A stretch of 15,265 nt of DNA from Chloroflexota bacterium (GTDB taxonomy: Bacteria; Chloroflexota; Limnocylindria; QHBO01). The DNA lies in the NCBI GenBank assembly GCA_005882055.1, contig VBGQ01000105.1:1-15265 (forward strand). Direction: 5' to 3'. This document shows positions 14,581-15,265 of this stretch, piece by piece; position 1 is the first letter of the stretch; each line of letters starts with the position of its first letter. A model generated the notes under the pieces. That model saw only the letters and a program-made list of their open reading frames with translations. It had not been told where the DNA came from and ran no database searches. The position numbers were made by a program, and so were the translations under genes.

Positions 14581-15265
14581 GTGCCCGCAGGAACCCAATT
14601 GAGCTCTGTAGCCACCGCCCGTAGCCTCACGCGCCCGCTCGATCTCGCCGGCGCACGCGCCGTGGTGCTCGGATTCTCGGCCACGATGCTTTTTGCCGTG
14701 CTCCTGGCCGCTGCGGCCTCCTTCGCGATCGGTGTGGCCAACGAGGGTCACGTGCTTCCCGGGGTCAGGGTGGGCGACATCGCCCTGGGGGGCCTGGACC
14801 GCGATGCGGTCGCGGCGAAGCTCGCCGCGGGGCTGCCAGCACTGACCGACTCGACGGTCACCTTGACCGGAAGTGGCAACGACCTGACCCTCTGGCGCTC
14901 GGATCTCGGGCGGGCCTACGACATCGGCGCCATGGTCGACGCTGCCTACGGCACGGGACGTGGGGACAATCCCGCGCTCTCGGTCGTCGCGCGTCTGCGC
15001 GACACGCTCAGCGGCACGACCCTGCCGCCCGTGGTCCGGGAATACGACCCGGCCCTGCTCGACTGGCTCGTGCTCAAGGTGGTCGTCGCCCATACCAGCG
15101 ATCCGGTCAATGCCTCGGTGACGCGCGGGCCAAACGGCAAATTCACGGTCGTTCGGGCTCACACCGGCAGTCGATTTGATGCGGGTGTTGTACGTCACGC
15201 GGTCACCACTGCACTGGCTCGCGGTTCGGGTCAGGATCTGCGGATTGCCATTCCCGTAACGCCGC
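14581..15265 (+). CDS. Membrane-anchored VanW/YoaR-type protein with a peptidoglycan-binding-like domain (partial, 3' end cut)
   Basis: The frame is open from GTG 14581 to the window end, 228 residues. After a 25-residue cytoplasmic lead, a hydrophobic segment (VVLGFSATMLFAVLLAAAASFAIGVA, about 28-53) acts as a membrane anchor or uncleaved signal. The extracytoplasmic part begins with VLPGVRVGDIALGGLDRDAVAAKLA, the typical opening of the YoaR/VanW-type repeat domain. It continues with a segment ending in RAHTGSRFDAGVVRHAVTTALARG, typical of the putative peptidoglycan-binding domain found before VanW. The VanW domain itself would lie beyond the window. The role is inferred to be cell-envelope related; members are of uncertain function despite the vancomycin name. 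GTG 14581 has GAGGAA 7 bases upstream; TTG 14599 is a weaker alternative. It is divergent from rpsT. Confidence 0.82.
   Translation, partial: MPAGTQLSSVATARSLTRPLDLAGARAVVLGFSATMLFAVLLAAAASFAIGVANEGHVLPGVRVGDIALGGLDRDAVAAKLAAGLPALTDSTVTLTGSGNDLTLWRSDLGRAYDIGAMVDAAYGTGRGDNPALSVVARLRDTLSGTTLPPVVREYDPALLDWLVLKVVVAHTSDPVNASVTRGPNGKFTVVRAHTGSRFDAGVVRHAVTTALARGSGQDLRIAIPVTP

Overview
This is a high-GC window (repeated GTG starts, strong Ala/Gly/Arg codon use) of ordinary bacterial housekeeping genes with several local anomalies. Gene content and style (a small DUF5679-type zinc ribbon, a ROK kinase-gap-pgk-eno block, lamin-tail/OB exported protein with Pro/Thr linkers, apparent leaderless promoters) suggest a Chloroflexota or related terrestrial lineage. 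That assignment is an inference; I have no marker comparison.

Layout. 1-591 (-): most of a BioY biotin-uptake membrane protein, cut by the window edge. 592-676: divergent control region holding a PyrR-type RNA hairpin that overlaps the carA ribosome binding site. 677-4701 (+): carA and carB, overlapping by 4 bp; together they make carbamoyl phosphate for pyrimidine and arginine synthesis. CarB ends right after its second ATP-grasp half and lacks the regulatory MGS-like domain. 4702-4949: a long hairpin and otherwise nothing recognisable. 4950-5594 (-): a four-helix membrane protein of unknown function. 5730-8332 (+): a large exported protein (lamin-tail domain, then two copies of an OB-fold pair separated by Pro/Thr/Ser linkers) whose C-terminal membrane anchor lies in a different frame. 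8428-9398 (+): a uridine-phosphorylase-type enzyme and a 47-residue zinc ribbon, closed by a clear intrinsic terminator. 9500-14012 (+): a lower-glycolysis operon of ROK sugar kinase, gap, pgk and eno. 14033-14398 (-): ribosomal protein S20, convergent with eno. 14581-end (+): start of a membrane-anchored VanW/YoaR-type protein with a peptidoglycan-binding-like domain.

How they work together. carAB appears to be controlled through an mRNA hairpin rather than through the usual UMP/ornithine-binding domain of CarB. Uridine phosphorylase salvages the same pyrimidine pool. The ROK kinase, GAPDH, PGK and enolase cover sugar phosphorylation and three lower-glycolysis steps in one transcription unit.

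Main oddity. The gap-pgk boundary is broken. GAPDH loses its conserved C-terminal helix after Lys311-Val312, and PGK has homology right up to that point, in another frame, without a start codon. This looks like a deletion of several tens of bases, biological or from assembly. Two further frame breaks (near 8095, and near 14080 in rpsT) make base-level assembly error a serious possibility. I did not find a convincing new multi-gene system; the best leads are regulatory and structural.
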